8,883 nucleotides of DNA from Blautia sp. Its GTDB lineage: Bacteria > Bacillota > Clostridia > Lachnospirales > Lachnospiraceae. Each line of letters begins with the position of its first letter. Within the stretch, counting starts at the first letter, position 1. The stretch lies in NCBI GenBank assembly GCA_017420455.1, contig JAFOJB010000547.1:1-8883 (forward strand), given 5' to 3'. Shown here one piece after another: positions 7,322 to 8,883 of the stretch. A model generated the notes under the pieces. The model ran no database searches, was not told the origin of the DNA, and saw nothing but the letters and a program-made list of their open reading frames with translations. The translations under genes and the position numbers were made by a program.

Positions 7322-7402
7322 AAAAAGGAGAGAGGGAGAGAAAAGGAGACGGTTCCTGAGAAAGGGGGACGGTTCCCTTTTCTCTCCCTTTCTCCTTTTT
7401 TT
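7322..7402. terminator. Long-stem terminator after prs, possibly bidirectional
   Basis: A 20-bp stem forms between 7327-7346 and 7376-7395, with one G-U pair and no other mismatch. AAAAA precedes the left arm and seven T follow the right arm (7396-7402), so the element could terminate on either strand. The 29-base loop contains GACGGTTCC (7348-7356), and a second copy lies at 7368-7376. Inside, 7358-7366 can pair with 7375-7384 as a competing smaller hairpin. It lies five bases after the prs stop and marks the end of the murC-to-prs gene run. Confidence 0.85.
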
Positions 7403-7456
7403 CTGTTACAGTCCCCAGCCGGTAAGACCGTGAACTGGTATTTTCTCTTCGAAGGA

Positions 7457-7490
7457 AATGTCAACCAAAAGAGTATATCGGGTTGACATT
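7457..7490. promoter_or_regulatory. BirA-type operator of bioY
   Basis: AATGTCAACC (7457-7466) and GGTTGACATT (7481-7490) are perfect reverse complements with 14 bases between them. This matches the known architecture of biotin-repressor (BirA) boxes, TGTnAACC-N14 to N16-GGTTnACA. The right half contains the -35 hexamer of the promoter before bioY. Biotinyl-AMP-bound BirA would therefore block transcription when biotin is plentiful. The site is seen directly; binding by BirA is inferred from the pattern and from the target gene. Confidence 0.88.
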
Positions 7491-7511
7491 CCGGGGCCGT
7501 TGTGTTAGGAT
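7483..7511 (+). promoter_or_regulatory. bioY promoter
   Basis: A perfect -35 TTGACA (7483-7488) is followed after 17 bp by TAGGAT (7506-7511), preceded by TGT to make an extended -10. Transcription should start near 7518, giving a leader of about 160 bases before bioY. The leader contains a small CCCGC/GCGGG hairpin (7549-7561), and I recognise no known riboswitch in it. Confidence 0.75.
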
Positions 7512-7681
7512 ACGTAAAAACAGGGTACGATGCTGTCATATGGGAGAGCCCGCAGGGCGGGAATTCCGGATGTTGTGGAGGGCTGTGAATAGTAACAGAC
7601 AGATTTTACTGCCGGTCGTTATTGCGCCGGATTTACAGAATTTAATGTCAGCATATTCCCGTGAAAAAAGGAGAATACAGA

Positions 7682-8248
7682 ATGGAAGCTTCAACAGCAC
7701 GGCAGAGGCCGGTGAGCAAAACGGTGGATATGGCGTATATTGCTGTGTTCGCTGTTCTGATCGCGGTCTGCTCCTGGATTTCGATTCCTACGGCGGTTCC
7801 CTTTACACTGCAGACCTTCGGCGTCTTTATGGCGGTCGAAGTCCTGGGCGGAAAACGCGGGACCATCGCGGTTTTTCTGTATATTCTGCTGGGAGCGGCC
7901 GGAGTCCCGGTTTTTGCGGGCTTCTCCGGCGGGGCAGGAGTACTTCTTTCCAGTACGGGGGGCTATATTGTGGGCTTTCTGTTCTCTGCGCTGGCCATGT
8001 GGGGGATTGAAACCATGTTCGGAAGAAAGCAGGTGGTCCGGATCATCGGGATGCTTGTCGGTCTGGTGATCTGTTATGCGCTTGGTACAGCGTGGTTTAT
8101 GAACGTCTATGCGAAAGCGAATGGAGCGGTGAGTCCTGGCACAGTGCTGGGATGGTGCGTCATTCCGTTTATTATCCCGGATCTGATCAAGATCGCCCTT
8201 GCCGCTTTTCTTGCGCCGAGGGTCAGAAAGGTGCTGCAGCAGTTATAG
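7682..8248 (+). CDS. bioY: BioY, biotin-binding S component of an ECF transporter
   Basis: BioY is an integral membrane protein that captures biotin and delivers it to the cell, usually with the shared ECF module EcfA, EcfA' and EcfT, none of which is encoded here. The 188 residues match the family length and are mostly hydrophobic, with about six membrane segments. Conserved BioY features are VPFTLQTFGVFMAVEVLGGKRG (39-60), YILLGAAGVPVFAGFSGG (67-84) and STGGYIVGF (91-99). The ending IIPDLIKIALAAFLAPRVRK (164-183) is also typical. The start is ATG 7682, eight bases after AAAAAAGGAG (7664-7673). An in-frame GTG at 7661 would place the ribosome binding site inside the coding region. A BirA-type box upstream indicates repression by biotin. 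The DUF1284 gene follows after 47 bases and is probably co-transcribed. Confidence 0.96.
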   Translation: MEASTARQRPVSKTVDMAYIAVFAVLIAVCSWISIPTAVPFTLQTFGVFMAVEVLGGKRGTIAVFLYILLGAAGVPVFAGFSGGAGVLLSSTGGYIVGFLFSALAMWGIETMFGRKQVVRIIGMLVGLVICYALGTAWFMNVYAKANGAVSPGTVLGWCVIPFIIPDLIKIALAAFLAPRVRKVLQQL

Positions 8249-8252
8249 ACCG

Positions 8253-8274
8253 GCGGCTGTCCGGAAAAAGCCGC
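8253..8274 (+). other. Small intercistronic hairpin between bioY and the DUF1284 gene
   Basis: GCGGCT (8253-8258) pairs with AGCCGC (8269-8274) across a ten-base loop. There is no T run, so it is not a terminator. It abuts the in-frame ATG at 8275 and lies just upstream of the ribosome binding site of the downstream gene, so it may set the level of that gene relative to bioY. Confidence 0.45.
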
Positions 8275-8295
8275 ATGGTCCGGGGAGGAATTGTC

Positions 8296-8697
8296 TTGTA
8301 TGTTCTGAGGCCGCATCATGGAATGTGTCTGGCTTTCTTCGAGGGTAAAGGTTATAATGAGAGCTTCACGGCTCATATGGGTGAAATGCTGGATAGACTT
8401 ATGGGGGATCCGGTGGTGAGGCTGACGGTCGGAGTTGATGAGATCTGTCAGAAATGTCCTCATAACCGGGTAAGGAAAGGGTTCTGTGATACCGCAGAGA
8501 AAACAGAACGGTATGACAGGCAGGTACTTTTTTACTGCGGTCTTCAGGAAGGGGAAGAACTTTCTTTCCTTTCATTTGCGAAAACCGTTAAGGATAAAAT
8601 TCTGGAAAAGGGGCTTCAGCCTTCCATCTGCGGCGACTGCTGCTGGAATGCGGTCTGCAGCGGAAAGAAACCTTTTTCATCCCTTTTTACAGGATGA
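8296..8697 (+). CDS. DUF1284 cysteine-rich protein of unknown function
   Basis: This soluble protein of 133 residues has the family's opening LRPHHGMCLAFFEGKGYNESF (4-24) and central DEICQKCPHNRVRKGFC (48-64). It carries nine cysteines at 11, 51, 54, 64, 81, 112, 115, 116 and 121. The C-x2-C-x9-C group and the terminal cluster CGDCCWNAVC (112-121) suggest a metal or iron-sulfur site, which is inference. No signal peptide or membrane segment is seen. I choose TTG 8296 because GGGGAGGA (8282-8289) lies six bases before it and the protein then begins as family members do. ATG 8275 would add seven residues, but it has no good ribosome binding site and sits beside a hairpin. It follows bioY in the same orientation and both lie before one terminator, so it is probably under the same BirA control. 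Its function is not known. Confidence 0.85.
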   Translation: MYVLRPHHGMCLAFFEGKGYNESFTAHMGEMLDRLMGDPVVRLTVGVDEICQKCPHNRVRKGFCDTAEKTERYDRQVLFYCGLQEGEELSFLSFAKTVKDKILEKGLQPSICGDCCWNAVCSGKKPFSSLFTG

Positions 8698-8734
8698 AAA
8701 AGAGCGGACAGGGCAGGAGTGAACAGACAAATCT

Positions 8735-8786
8735 GGGGCAAAAAAGCCAGGAACCTGCGGGTTTCTGGCTTTTTTGCTCCTTTTTT
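8735..8786 (+). terminator. Intrinsic terminator of the bioY-DUF1284 unit
   Basis: A 21-bp stem joins 8735-8755 to 8760-8780 with two G-U pairs and no other mismatch, around the loop TGCG (8756-8759). Six T follow (8781-8786). It lies 37 bases after the DUF1284 stop codon. The stem contains A6 and T6 tracts, so it may act less strongly in the opposite direction as well. Confidence 0.93.
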
Positions 8787-8822
8787 CCGTTCGGGTGCTC
8801 GATACAAAATCGAACAAAAAGC

Positions 8823-8836
8823 CGAACATATATTTG
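8823..8836. promoter_or_regulatory. Possible degenerate LexA (SOS) box
   Basis: CGAACATATATTTG differs at one position from a CGAAC-N4-GTTTG arrangement, close to the Gram-positive LexA consensus CGAACRNRYGTTYC. Another CGAAC lies 12 bases upstream (8811-8815) and a GTTCG at 8789-8793. The remaining sequence from 8787 to the window end is AT-rich and holds no supported gene. It is probably the control region of the next gene to the right. Confidence 0.3.
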
Positions 8837-8883
8837 GATGATTTTCATGAAAAAGAAAAAACAGAATTTTATACCGTTATAAA

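Noticed and set aside
7415..7438. Small hairpin CCAG/CTGG with inner CGGT/ACCG between the prs terminator and the bioY promoter
   Set aside because: It is short, bulged and without a T run, so it is probably incidental.
7518..7681. bioY leader as a riboswitch
   Set aside because: Only short hairpins (7549-7561 and 7591-7610) are visible and no known riboswitch core is recognised. The BirA box already explains regulation.
7483..8010. Plus-strand frame through the bioY leader into bioY
   Set aside because: It begins inside the BirA box and promoter and runs out of frame through bioY. The leader part has no convincing ribosome binding site.
8694..8882. Short open frame across the final terminator
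   Set aside because: It runs through a 21-bp terminator stem and A/T tracts, with no domain or ribosome binding site.

Overview
The window is ordinary chromosomal DNA, most likely from a low-GC-lineage anaerobe of the class Clostridia, family Lachnospiraceae or close to it. The evidence is the paired glgC/glgD glycogen genes, a DnaD-domain protein next to a DnaC/DnaI-type helicase loader, an unusually long PRPP synthetase, the ECF biotin component BioY, strong AGGAGG ribosome binding sites and U-tract terminators. I see no phage genes, insertion sequence, CRISPR array, tRNA or rRNA. The genus assignment is inference.

Left block (1-2310, minus strand): glgC and glgD form a translationally coupled pair (ATGA overlap) that reads out of the left edge, so glgD is partial. 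They encode the two ADP-glucose pyrophosphorylase-type subunits of glycogen synthesis. A clear extended -10 promoter drives them, and it sits inside a perfect 9+9 bp inverted repeat that looks like an operator.

Middle block (2430-7402, plus strand): a divergent promoter starts murC (peptidoglycan precursor ligase). It is followed by a DnaD-like replication protein, a DnaC/DnaI-like AAA+ helicase loader and a divergent PRPP synthetase. The last three are tightly packed, and the last two overlap by one base. A strong stem closes the block and may terminate transcription in both directions.

Right block (7457-8786, plus strand): an inverted repeat with BirA-box architecture overlaps the -35 box of a promoter for bioY (biotin uptake S component). 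A short cysteine-rich DUF1284 protein follows, and a long hairpin with a U tract ends the unit. The last 97 bases hold no complete gene, only AT-rich DNA with a possible degenerate LexA-type box, presumably the promoter region of the next gene.

The best leads are regulatory: the glgC dyad, the BirA box on bioY and the composite terminator after prs. The cysteine-rich DUF1284 protein sharing the bioY unit and the atypical PRPP synthetase are the most interesting proteins. Nothing here amounts to a clear new multi-gene system.
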